From IMG/VR virus record IMGVR_UViG_3300044799_000054, positions 1-46,952 of that record: a stretch of 46,952 nt of DNA; one strand, given 5' to 3'. Positions 39,033 to 45,753 of the stretch are shown here, piece by piece. The notes beneath the pieces are model-generated. The model made no database searches, was not told the origin of the DNA, and worked only from the letters and a program-made list of their open reading frames with translations. Source of the DNA: a virus. The position numbers and the translations under genes were made by a program. Position 1 is the first letter of the stretch, and every line of letters begins with the position of its first letter.

Positions 39033-39377
39033 CTACTTCGCTCCTTTCACCCACACAAAAGCCTTTTGCAATTGGGTGGCGCAGCGTTCTTCATGGTCTA
39101 TACCATTCTCTCGCATCTCGTTCAGGAGAACGTGCATTAATTCATGGACAACGGCCAGCTCTATTGTCGCCGGACTTACCCTACGCAAAGGCTTGATGTA
39201 AAATGTCAGATTGGCCGTGAGGTATTCCCAATTGACATGACTGATCCCACACCGATCTAGATTTTCTTCACACATGTCCTCAAAGGTAACTCCAATATCC
39301 CAATAGCCCAACCCTGTCCAATGCACCCACCAGGCGATATATTTTCGCAGGAGTTTCTTGATGCGCTTGGGTTTCAT
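39033..39377 (-). CDS. Small zinc metallopeptidase-like protein (HELMH)
   Basis: The 114-residue protein has VVHELMHVLLNEM, an HExxH zinc site, and further C-terminal DHEERCATQLQKAF, where a glutamate could be the third ligand. Small phage zincins of this kind have unknown targets. GAGGGGAA precedes the start. The N-terminus is basic with many tryptophans. Confidence 0.75.
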   Translation of the reverse strand: MKPKRIKKLLRKYIAWWVHWTGLGYWDIGVTFEDMCEENLDRCGISHVNWEYLTANLTFYIKPLRRVSPATIELAVVHELMHVLLNEMRENGIDHEERCATQLQKAFVWVKGAK

Positions 39378-39553
39378 TTCCCCTCTTTTTGTTTTCTCTC
39401 TAGCATAAGATCAATGTATTTATTAAGTCGATATTGATACATGCACTTATATTTTTCTAATTCCGTTTTGGCGTCTATCCATAGGCGCATAAAAACAAAC
39501 GCCCAAGTTGCAAAACATAAGGTTAAAATTATAAGCATCCATTCAGTATTCAT
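39374..39553 (-). CDS. Small single-pass membrane protein
   Basis: The 59-residue protein has one N-terminal membrane helix (WMLIILTLCFATWAFVFMRLW) and a charged helical cytoplasmic tail (KTELEKYKCMYQYRLNKYIDLMLERKQKEG). This is the form of an i-spanin or an early membrane protein. It overlaps the zincin and nuclease genes by four bases each. Confidence 0.6.
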   Translation of the reverse strand: MNTEWMLIILTLCFATWAFVFMRLWIDAKTELEKYKCMYQYRLNKYIDLMLERKQKEGK

Positions 39554-39840
39554 TTGCAAACCATCTCCATTCCATCGTAGAATTCCATCGTTCTCAATGC
39601 GCTCTCCAGGCTGGTCGCTATCACGTGCGGAGCTGAATAGTGCGTGAAGAACTCGCGCTCCATCGGCGTCAAGCCTTCATCCAGCGTCTTGACCTCAATC
39701 AGCACGGCGATCCTGGTCTTACTTGCCGCCAATAAATCCGGGACCCCGTTCCCGCAGTCAGCCAGGTCGGCCACAAAATAACCGGTCTGGCGTAGACCGT
39801 CTCGGATCTCCGCATGATGATTATCGCGTCGCTTTCTCAT
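39550..39840 (-). CDS. VRR-NUC domain nuclease
   Basis: The start at 39840 follows AGGG. The 96-residue protein has the family core: HHAEIRDGLRQTGYFVADLADCGNGVPDLLAA with the catalytic D, and IAVLIEVKTLDEGLTPMEREFF with ExK and a following Q-motif-like segment. Stand-alone VRR-NUC proteins are common in phages and act as structure-specific nucleases in recombination or repair. It could partner RecT. Confidence 0.85.
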   Translation of the reverse strand: MRKRRDNHHAEIRDGLRQTGYFVADLADCGNGVPDLLAASKTRIAVLIEVKTLDEGLTPMEREFFTHYSAPHVIATSLESALRTMEFYDGMEMVCK

Positions 39841-40033
39841 CTGTCGCCCTATCAAACAGAAATGGCGTCAATTGGGTATTCATTTCATAGACCTTTGCGC
39901 CGCAACATTCGTAACAAACGTTCTTGTGAGAGAAGTACAGCCGCATAGCCAGTTCTTCATAGCCGGTGTGCTGCTCCAACGCCTTGCACCATTCACGATG
40001 TAATGATTCACCAAGGGGGCAGCGTGGGTTCAT
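39821..40033 (-). CDS. Small cysteine-containing hypothetical protein
   Basis: The start at 40033 follows AAGGAG at eight bases. The 70-residue protein has CPLGESLHREWCKALEQHTGYEELAMRLYFSHKNVCYECCG, possibly a zinc site. No family is recognised. Confidence 0.55.
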   Translation of the reverse strand: MNPRCPLGESLHREWCKALEQHTGYEELAMRLYFSHKNVCYECCGAKVYEMNTQLTPFLFDRATDEKATR

Positions 40034-40233
40034 GGCTGCGGCTCCTTCACATTCTGCGAGCATGGAATATTTTTTAGCAGATCATCGCTTAACAGAATAT
40101 AGAGATGAGTTGTTAATCCCATTGCCTGAGAAATGGCAAGCAACTTCGCTGCGTGATCTACGCAAATAAACTTTTCTTCATTGCCCGGCCATGTGTACCG
40201 AAACACTGCTGGCTCTTGACATTTGCTATCCAT
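40030..40233 (-). CDS. Small hypothetical protein
   Basis: GGAGG lies six bases before the ATG. The 67-residue protein has CxxH-like elements (FICVDHAAKLLAISQAMG) recalling small zinc-binding early proteins whose second half is lost. It overlaps both neighbours. Confidence 0.55.
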   Translation of the reverse strand: MDSKCQEPAVFRYTWPGNEEKFICVDHAAKLLAISQAMGLTTHLYILLSDDLLKNIPCSQNVKEPQP

Positions 40234-40627
40234 TTGTCACCTCCGGCGGCTCTGGCAGCGGTCGCCAGTGGGTGATTTTTGATCCCCATAAACACCTACT
40301 AAGCTCAAGATACCAGTGCTGTTCAAAGCGTGCAGAGTGTGCAGCAGGAAAAACTGTATTTTCGGCTGTTGCCAAAACCCAAACGTCATCCTCCGGCAAT
40401 CTCTCCCCCACCGGTATCCATCTATTCGCCACTTTCAGCGCCTTGTTCTCCTCTCGCAAGGCGGCAAGGCTGTTTAGTGTGGCCTGTACCAAATCATCCT
40501 TTTCGTGGCAAGCAATCTCCAACTGCTCGAACCTGGCAAGCAGGGCGTTATAGGCATCACCCATTGGTTCCATTTTTGCAGCCGCAACAATTAAATTACC
40601 AATCAGTTCCTCAATCGTTTCGTTCAT
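40226..40627 (-). CDS. Early protein with duplicated N-terminal coiled-coil module, copy A
   Basis: The start at 40627 follows AGGAGG at six bases. Residues 1-65 (MNETIEELIGNLIVAAAKME..., CHEKDDLVQATLNSLAALREENKALK) form a helical or coiled-coil module nearly identical to that of the next gene. Residues 66-133 (WIPVGERLPEDDVWVLATAENTVFPAAHS, HWRPLPEPP) match the DUF551-type module (WIPVSERLP...HWMPLPEPP) known from phage and enterobacterial early proteins. It is thus a fusion of two modules. Function unknown. Confidence 0.75.
   Translation of the reverse strand: MNETIEELIGNLIVAAAKMEPMGDAYNALLARFEQLEIACHEKDDLVQATLNSLAALREENKALKVANRWIPVGERLPEDDVWVLATAENTVFPAAHSARFEQHWYLELSRCLWGSKITHWRPLPEPPEVTNG
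40433..40627. repeat. 195-bp near-identical repeat, copy A
   Basis: Encodes the N-terminal module of the gene at 40226. It matches 40815-41009 (offset 382) with only a few differences. Confidence 0.85.
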
Positions 40628-40637
40628 CGTTAGCCTC

Positions 40638-41009
40638 CTAATATGGTTTCCCATCCGTTGTTACCCGATTGGTATATCCTGGATATTCAGGTGGAACATG
40701 AACCACAACATTGAATTTTCCGGTTTTCAACCCTTCCAGTTCGGCCTCCAGTTCGGCAATCTTCTGGTGATAGGCGTCTGACCATGCGCCCTCGATTTGG
40801 TGGTCAATTTCAAGTTTCAGCGCCTTGTTTTCCTCTCGCAGGGCGGCAAGGCTGTTTAGTATGGCCTGTACCAATTCATCCTTTTCGTGGCAAGCAATCT
40901 CCAGCTGCTCGAACTTGGCAAGCAGGGCGTTATAGGCATCACCCATTGGTTCCATTTTTGCAGCCGCAACAATTAAATTACCAATCAGTTCCTCAATCGT
41001 TTCGTTCAT
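40638..41009 (-). CDS. Early protein with duplicated N-terminal coiled-coil module, copy B
   Basis: The first 65 residues repeat those of 40226-40627, after which the sequence differs (IEGAWSDAYHQKIAELEAELEGLKTGKFNVVVHVPPEYPGY). The 123-residue protein is mostly coiled coil. GAGGAATAAG precedes the start. The pair arose by tandem duplication of the 5' half followed by exchange of the 3' part. Confidence 0.7.
   Translation of the reverse strand: MNETIEELIGNLIVAAAKMEPMGDAYNALLAKFEQLEIACHEKDELVQAILNSLAALREENKALKLEIDHQIEGAWSDAYHQKIAELEAELEGLKTGKFNVVVHVPPEYPGYTNRVTTDGKPY
40815..41009. repeat. 195-bp near-identical repeat, copy B
   Basis: Second copy of the sequence at 40433-40627. Confidence 0.85.
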
Positions 41010-41010
41010 C

Positions 41011-41394
41011 TTATTCCTCGCTTATTATCTTTTTCTCAAAATATGAAAGTTTAAAATTTACATCTTTTAGATTGGCAAGTTCAGTCGCCAAAAATTCCTT
41101 TACTTTGGCATTCTCGGCCTCCAGCGTCTTGATGCGATCATGTTGCGCCGATACCGTCCTGCGATAGCCCGAAATGTCGGTGCGCAGTTCTTCGATCTTG
41201 GCGGCCTGGGCGTCCTCGAGCGGACGGGTGTTCCATTTTTTTATTGCTGCCTCTCGCATCGTAAATATTGGGGTTTTTATATGACACCCATGTTCACTCG
41301 TGTTGCATTCAATTGAATAACCTGCTAATCCTTCATGCCAGTTTTCTCTTGCTTTACTTCCGCAAAATGGGCAGGGTTTATATTTATCGTCCAT
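41011..41394 (-). CDS. Lar-like zinc protein fused to coiled coil
   Basis: The start at 41394 follows AGGAG. Residues 1-50 (CPFCGSKARENWHEG, IECNTSEHGCHI, REAAIKKWNTRP) match the Lar restriction-alleviation family, a zinc ribbon ending in the WNTR motif. Lar relieves type I restriction in lambdoid prophages; activity here is inference. Residues 55-127 are a coiled coil (AAKIEELRTDISGYRRTV, RIKTLEAENAKVKEFLATELANL), of which 150 bp recur at 45479-45628. Confidence 0.78.
   Translation of the reverse strand: MDDKYKPCPFCGSKARENWHEGLAGYSIECNTSEHGCHIKTPIFTMREAAIKKWNTRPLEDAQAAKIEELRTDISGYRRTVSAQHDRIKTLEAENAKVKEFLATELANLKDVNFKLSYFEKKIISEE
41067..41216. repeat. 150-bp dispersed repeat, copy 1
   Basis: Matches 45479-45628 (offset 4412) with three differences. 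It encodes the coiled-coil segment AQAAKIEELRTDISGYRRTV and onward. Confidence 0.85.
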
Positions 41395-41446
41395 TTTCAC
41401 TCCTTTTCTGCTTATTAATGGTTATTAAAATCTTTTGGAATATATA

Positions 41447-42175
41447 CTAATCGTGATTTGTATCTATCGCTTTATTCTCCCGCGGCTCCGGCGGCTTATC
41501 ACTATAATCTGATACTAATTTCATGCATTCAAACCAAACTTTATTAAATTCCTCTACGTCTATGTCCTGGCTTTCTCGAGCCTTATCCATCCAGTACATA
41601 AGTTTCGCTAAGGCAGTCACCAAACTGTCTTTTTCAAGCCTCAGTCTATCAATGCACTGCGCCGGGGAACGTGCCGGGATAAGTTTATTTTTATATAAGG
41701 CTATAGTCACGTTTTTCTGATTAATTGCATCGCGCAGTTGTTCTAACTTCATCCTCACAAACTCGCCGACAGATTTTGCGTCCTGCAAATCTGGATAAGT
41801 TGGTGTGACATCTAGCGCAATGGCAAGATAATTTTTCATTGAAGCCAGATCCCGTTCGAGCGCCGCAATCGTGGCGGCCTGGGCGTCCTCAATCCTGCGC
41901 AAATTCCACATTTTAGCGGCGCGTTCTGGTGATGTATCGTTCGGGCCAACACAGCCACAGTTCGAGCAAATTACAAAATATTCAAGTTCGCCATCTTGAA
42001 TTTCTCCACAATCCATATGTGTCAAATCATTTCCCATCCCACAAAACGGACACGCTTTCAGTTCTTCGCTCATCTTCCTCTCCTTCTGATAATCGCCCTC
42101 AACTCGGGCGGCATCAACTAATAGTTCCTCATCGTTTCCAAATTCGATCACGTCATCGTCCATCTCTATAATCAT
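41447..42175 (-). CDS. Lar-like zinc protein with long coiled-coil C-terminus
   Basis: The start at 42175 follows GGAGG at seven bases. A second good start, at 42073 (MSEELKACPFCG, after AGGAG), lies in frame and may give a shorter form. Residues 36-90 are the Lar-type ribbon (CPFCGMGN, VICSNCGCVG, AAKMWNLR). The rest, to residue 242, is helical with AQAATIAALERDLASMKNYLAIAL. It is a relative of 41011-41394 with the same domain order. The first codons (MIIEMDD) recur at 46574-46596. Confidence 0.72.
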   Translation of the reverse strand: MIIEMDDDVIEFGNDEELLVDAARVEGDYQKERKMSEELKACPFCGMGNDLTHMDCGEIQDGELEYFVICSNCGCVGPNDTSPERAAKMWNLRRIEDAQAATIAALERDLASMKNYLAIALDVTPTYPDLQDAKSVGEFVRMKLEQLRDAINQKNVTIALYKNKLIPARSPAQCIDRLRLEKDSLVTALAKLMYWMDKARESQDIDVEEFNKVWFECMKLVSDYSDKPPEPRENKAIDTNHD

Positions 42176-42177
42176 TT
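42155..42177. repeat. 23-bp repeat spanning a start region, copy 1
   Basis: The bases encoding MIIEMDD and the preceding two bases are identical to 46574-46596. It marks a short homologous exchange between early genes. Confidence 0.75.
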
Positions 42178-42552
42178 CTTCGCCTCCATCCACGCAAGCC
42201 AGGCGAGCGAACGCTGACGAGCTGTAGCATGGATCAATTGGAAGTGATGTACTTCCATTCTGGCTTCGTCGTCAAATGTGTCGGTAAATATAGTGGCTGA
42301 GTCATGCGCAACAACATATTCCAGGTGTTTATAATATGCCATCCATGAAATTTGTGGTATCTCGTCTTCCAGCGCAAAGGCGGCGGCAATGTCGGTTGAC
42401 CAGTCGGGCAATGCAAATTGTCCACTATAATGTTGATCGGGATCAAGCCCCATCCAAGTTGTTATATCCGGACCATCATAATAGAAAATGTTTTTCCACC
42501 CCTTCGCCTTCGCGATCTCCAATCTCAATTCCTCATTCGTTAATTCGTTCAT
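42172..42552 (-). CDS. Phage ABA-sandwich domain protein
   Basis: The 126-residue protein (LTNEELRLEIAKAKGWKNIFYYDG, then LPDWSTDIAAAFALEDEIP, then ATARQRSLAWLAWMEAK) has the pattern of the phage ABA sandwich family, small early proteins of unknown function common in siphoviruses. GAGGATGAG precedes the ATG. Confidence 0.75.
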   Translation of the reverse strand: MNELTNEELRLEIAKAKGWKNIFYYDGPDITTWMGLDPDQHYSGQFALPDWSTDIAAAFALEDEIPQISWMAYYKHLEYVVAHDSATIFTDTFDDEARMEVHHFQLIHATARQRSLAWLAWMEAKK

Positions 42553-42773
42553 CTCATCCTCACTTTCGTTATCGCCGCCAATTTACCTGGCATATTCAAT
42601 TCATACCACGCCAGCAAATCTTTGTTGTCACAACCTGGCGCAAGGTTTCTGGTTGCATGATAATGCGCCATGATGTAATGGGTATATAACTCAGTTCTAT
42701 TTTTTACCTCACTCATAGCGGTTTCAGCCAACGACGGGATTACCAATTCTGGGTGTAACTTTTTTCCGCTCAT
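42549..42773 (-). CDS. Small hypothetical protein
   Basis: The start at 42773 follows GGAGG at five bases. The 74-residue protein (MSGKKLHPELVIPSLAETAMSEVKNRTELYTHYIMAHYH) has several histidines and no recognised family. It lies directly after the helicase gene. Confidence 0.55.
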   Translation of the reverse strand: MSGKKLHPELVIPSLAETAMSEVKNRTELYTHYIMAHYHATRNLAPGCDNKDLLAWYELNMPGKLAAITKVRMR

Positions 42774-42798
42774 CTCATCCTCCAAAACAAGCTATTTA

Positions 42799-44124
42799 CT
42801 ATTTGTCCTGCTTTTGCCAGTTATATTCTGGCGATTGTTTCTTCACCACCGATACAAACGCCGGATAAGTATCCTGTTGCATGAGCTGGAAGAAGCGTTT
42901 GCTTGCTCCCTCCCTGTTCTTTTCCCAGGTCAATGTAACCATCTTGTTGTTGGCAGTGTCCCGGCGCATGAAAATGATCTCATCAGCATCATGCAATTTG
43001 CGCCCGCTGCCGCTCATGCCCGTCATGCCTTTGTTATCCCCGGATATACCGCCCTTGTTCATATCATCCAGGCTGAGGACCGCTAAACTCAGGTCAGTCG
43101 CTATGCCATGGACCCGGGATGAGCGAATTGAAGACAGTCTGATTTCATCTGCCCCGGGTGCCGTATCCTGCAACAGGCTTTCGTAATCAATAACCACCAG
43201 TTCGACCTTCGCCTGTTTCTTCAGTCGGTGAAGATCCGCTCGAATGTCGGCAGTAGTAAGTTGGCTGTTCGCTTCGATGTAAACCGGCAGGGCGCTTAAT
43301 TCCTCAACCGCTGCCACAAATAAGGTCCATTCATCATCCTCGATCTTACCCCGCAGCATCTTATTGGTAGGGATATGCGATATGCCAGAAAGCAAACGCC
43401 GTACCACGTTCACCCGGCGCATTTCCAGTTCGTAAAGTACCCCAGGATGTCCGGCCCTGGCTGCCGCCGCTAATACCTGCATGGATAATAGTGACTTTCC
43501 CACACCTGGTTCACCAGTGATTTTGATGACCGTGCCTGGTTGAAGGCCGTATGTAATCGCGTCCCAATCTGGGAAACCGGTCGGAATGCCGTAAATCTCG
43601 CGTGGGTTCTTGGCCGCCGCCTCAACCTCGTCATAGACCTCACTGACAACTTCGCTGATATGCACCGCGCCGGCGCGTTCGCTGGTAGTCTTACTCAAAC
43701 TGTCCATCGTGACCGCTATCGCTTCGTCAAGGTCGGCTTCCTGGTTATAGGCTGCTACTGTCAAAATCTGTGCATCCTGGATGACCGCCCTGCGCTTCGC
43801 CAACTCTCGCACGATCTTGGCGTAGCTTTTTACGTGAAAGGCAACTGAAATGGTTTGCAATAATTGGGTAATCTTTGACGCTCCGCCAATCTCTCCGAGC
43901 AAACCTTTACCTTCCAGGTGATTGCAAATCGTGACGTAATCCGCATCTTTGCCCTCTGCACGTACCTCCTGGATAGCCTCGTAAATCCAGCGGTTTGTTT
44001 CTAGATAAAAATCAGCGGATGATAGTGATAATGTTGTGATCACTTCGGGGTCGATAAGCAGGGAGCCGATGAGAGCGGATTCGGCATTGGGAGAATAAGG
44101 GACGTGGGAAAGGGCGTCGGTCAT
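42799..44124 (-). CDS. dnaB: Replicative DNA helicase, DnaB-like
   Basis: The 441-residue protein has the DnaB N-terminal domain (YSPNAESALIGSLLIDPEVI, ETNRWIYEAIQEVRAEGKDADYVTICNHL) and a RecA-type motor domain: GEPGVGKSLLSMQVL (Walker A) near residue 208, LVVIDYESLLQD (Walker B), and MSGSGRKLHDADEIIFMRRD. It unwinds DNA at the fork. It overlaps the replication initiator gene by four bases, as in many phages where an initiator-loader precedes the helicase. No DNA polymerase gene is present. Confidence 0.92.
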   Translation of the reverse strand: MTDALSHVPYSPNAESALIGSLLIDPEVITTLSLSSADFYLETNRWIYEAIQEVRAEGKDADYVTICNHLEGKGLLGEIGGASKITQLLQTISVAFHVKSYAKIVRELAKRRAVIQDAQILTVAAYNQEADLDEAIAVTMDSLSKTTSERAGAVHISEVVSEVYDEVEAAAKNPREIYGIPTGFPDWDAITYGLQPGTVIKITGEPGVGKSLLSMQVLAAAARAGHPGVLYELEMRRVNVVRRLLSGISHIPTNKMLRGKIEDDEWTLFVAAVEELSALPVYIEANSQLTTADIRADLHRLKKQAKVELVVIDYESLLQDTAPGADEIRLSSIRSSRVHGIATDLSLAVLSLDDMNKGGISGDNKGMTGMSGSGRKLHDADEIIFMRRDTANNKMVTLTWEKNREGASKRFFQLMQQDTYPAFVSVVKKQSPEYNWQKQDK

Positions 44125-44843
44125 AGTTCCATTACCTCCCCATTCGGGCCGGTGTATTGTTCTTTGCGTCTGCCACTACCCTTTTGGATGCGCTTGCCAA
44201 AAGCCGTCATAACCGAACCCTCCAAATCAGCCGCCCCCCTTACTTGTTTTTTGCCATCCAGGAAGGTAATCGCCTCTCGAATATCATCCTCAATAACGCC
44301 TCTGGCAACAAAATTTGTAAGCGGCACAACGTCTCTTTGAGTTGATGGATAACCAGTCATTTTTTCAACCATGGCTTTCATGCAATCAAAAGGATCGGGC
44401 GCCGCTTCCATTCCTTTCTCTTCCATTCCATTCCATTCCATTCCATTAACCGGACATTCTTCCGGCAAACATCCAGCAATTATCCGGCAAGTTGCCGCAG
44501 AATATATAGGGATGTCGCTGGATGGTTCGCGCTCTTTCCGCAAGCCAGGTTGGTTCTTTTCAAACTTTGGGAAGTAAATCCATTGATCGCCCTTGCATCC
44601 ATACCAAACAATCAATCCGGCGGTAGCCCATTCTGTAATATATGTTGTCATTTTATTCGTGCTAATATCTTCACGCCTTGGGAAAAGAATAGATTTTATT
44701 ATTGCCGGATCACCGAATACTCTTCCATCACAGTCGGCAAAAGTTATCAGCCATGTAAAGGCAAGTCGGCTCAGGTCATCTGATAATTGGTGAATAGCCT
44801 TATCTCTGCAAATCTGATTAGTGATCATGCGCCCTCTAGCCAT
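44121..44843 (-). CDS. Replication initiator/helicase loader (winged-helix, DnaD-like)
   Basis: The 240-residue protein begins with a phage replisome-organiser type winged helix (RMITNQICRDKAIHQLSDDLSRLAFTWLITFADCDGRVFGDPAIIKSILFPRRED). A linker carries NGMEWNGMEEKGMEA, encoded by a 5-bp tandem repeat. The C-terminal region (TNFVARGVIEDDIREAITFLDGKKQ) recalls a DnaD-like or primosome part. It probably binds the origin and recruits the DnaB-like helicase. GGAGAGC precedes the start. Confidence 0.78.
   Translation of the reverse strand: MARGRMITNQICRDKAIHQLSDDLSRLAFTWLITFADCDGRVFGDPAIIKSILFPRREDISTNKMTTYITEWATAGLIVWYGCKGDQWIYFPKFEKNQPGLRKEREPSSDIPIYSAATCRIIAGCLPEECPVNGMEWNGMEEKGMEAAPDPFDCMKAMVEKMTGYPSTQRDVVPLTNFVARGVIEDDIREAITFLDGKKQVRGAADLEGSVMTAFGKRIQKGSGRRKEQYTGPNGEVMEL
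44421..44445. repeat. Pentanucleotide tandem repeat (TTCCA x5)
   Basis: Five perfect copies of TTCCA lie inside the replication initiator gene. Because the unit is not a multiple of three, loss or gain of one copy would shift the frame between the N- and C-terminal domains. Confidence 0.85.
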
Positions 44844-45129
44844 TTTCTATGCTCTCCACAACTCTTTGCAGAACCCCGGAAATATGTTCGACTCCCCGTC
44901 GCATAAATATACTATGGCGTTCGTGGCATTTATCACAAAGGGGGATCAAGTCGGTCATAAGTTCCTGACCCATACGATCATAGGTCCGGTGGTGAACCTC
45001 TACTCGAATAGGAGAATTGCACAATGCACAACGATGACCCCAAAAGACTAATACTTTTTCTCGTTTAGATTTCCATTCGGGGGATAAAAGATAATCATTG
45101 TAGAGTCTGGTCCAGGTTTGGGTTGCCAT
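44836..45129 (-). CDS. HNH endonuclease
   Basis: The start at 45129 (MATQTWTRLYNDYLLSPEW) follows AGGAG. The 97-residue protein is a compact HNH nuclease: SPEWKSKREKVLVFWGHRCALC, VEVHHRTYDRMGQE, LIPLCDKCHERH. It differs from the HNH protein at the contig ends. It is first in the replication unit, directly after a leader hairpin. Confidence 0.85.
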   Translation of the reverse strand: MATQTWTRLYNDYLLSPEWKSKREKVLVFWGHRCALCNSPIRVEVHHRTYDRMGQELMTDLIPLCDKCHERHSIFMRRGVEHISGVLQRVVESIENG

Positions 45130-45131
45130 TT

Positions 45132-45740
45132 TTACTCCTGTAACAAAATACCCCCGTCCTGATGGAGCAGCATCAGAAGCGGGGGGTATTTCCAATTAGG
45201 GGTCGGTCTGCTCACCAACATGTTTATTATATCACATGCAGATGATTTAATCCACACGAGATTATCTTTCATCCTGTCAATCCTTTCACAGCCAATAGTT
45301 CGTCCAGGTGAGCCACGACATAATCTTTGTCCTCTGGCAATCCCTGCTGGTGAGCATAATAGCCGGCCACATAGGGCTTGAACCATGTCGAATGAGCGAA
45401 TAGCCAGGGGCGCTCCATAATTACCCGGCCTTGAATGTGCAGATGACAACGCTGGCAAAGTGCGGGGATGTTCCACTCTTAGATTGGCAAGTTCAGTCGC
45501 CAAAAATTCCTTTACTTTGGCATTCTCGGCCTCCAGCGTCTTGATGCGCTCATGTTGCTCCGAAACCGTCCTGCGATAGCCCGAAATGTCGGTGCGCAGT
45601 TCTTCGATCTTGGCGGCCTGGGCGTCCTTATCTTTTAGCGCTGCCAATAATTTCAGCGCCAAACTAAGTTCGACTTCCGATGGTGTTTTTGATGCACCCG
45701 GAAAATTCGCCTCAAAGTTATCTATACTTTTTTGTTTCAT
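45132..45740 (-). CDS. Chimeric frame: coiled-coil protein joined out of frame to an HNH gene fragment
   Basis: The start at 45740 follows GGAGG. Residues 1-88 are a genuine-looking protein ending in a coiled coil (AQAAKIEELRTDISGYRRTV, ENAKVKEFLATELANL) that is nearly identical to part of 41011-41394. From residue 89 the frame runs through the duplicated HNH fragment in a frame that is not the HNH frame, then through promoter and hairpin to a stop at 45132. The 202-residue product is therefore a recombination product; only the first 88 residues are likely to be functional. It may be a pseudogene. Confidence 0.5.
   Translation of the reverse strand: MKQKSIDNFEANFPGASKTPSEVELSLALKLLAALKDKDAQAAKIEELRTDISGYRRTVSEQHERIKTLEAENAKVKEFLATELANLRVEHPRTLPALSSAHSRPGNYGAPLAIRSFDMVQALCGRLLCSPAGIARGQRLCRGSPGRTIGCERIDRMKDNLVWIKSSACDIINMLVSRPTPNWKYPPLLMLLHQDGGILLQE
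45146..45191 (-). terminator. Large hairpin in the replication-unit leader (attenuator/terminator)
   Basis: AAATACCCCC (45146-45155) pairs with GGGGGTATTT (45182-45191), and CTGATG pairs with CATCAG inside, around a GAGCAG loop. On the minus strand it is followed by TGTTA after TATTT. It lies 17 bases before the HNH start codon, so it would stop or slow transcription from the 45226 promoter. Confidence 0.6.
45226..45234 (-). promoter_or_regulatory. Candidate extended -10 promoter for the replication unit
   Basis: On the minus strand TGA TATAAT (45226-45234) is an extended -10. No clear -35 is present at 17 bases. It lies between the HNH remnant and the leader hairpin, upstream of the HNH endonuclease, initiator and helicase genes. 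Confidence 0.5.
45269..45476 (-). pseudogene. Truncated second copy of the HNH gene 3' end (208-bp repeat)
   Basis: This matches 46785-46952 exactly (168 bp) and continues through the circle join to match 128-167, with a single difference (45437 versus 128). It contains codons for WNIPALCQRCHLHIQ through the stop, but lacks the CVRCG and HH part, so it cannot make a nuclease. Its left edge is at the HNH stop codon and its right edge joins the 45479 coiled-coil repeat. Confidence 0.85.
45479..45628. repeat. 150-bp dispersed repeat, copy 2
   Basis: Second copy of 41067-41216. It begins two bases after the end of the HNH remnant, marking the recombination joint. Confidence 0.85.
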
Positions 45741-45753
45741 CTCATCCTCCAAT

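Noticed and set aside
41067-45628. Dispersed 150-bp repeats as a mobile element
   Set aside because: They lack terminal inverted repeats and target duplications and lie in coding frames; copying by homologous recombination fits better.
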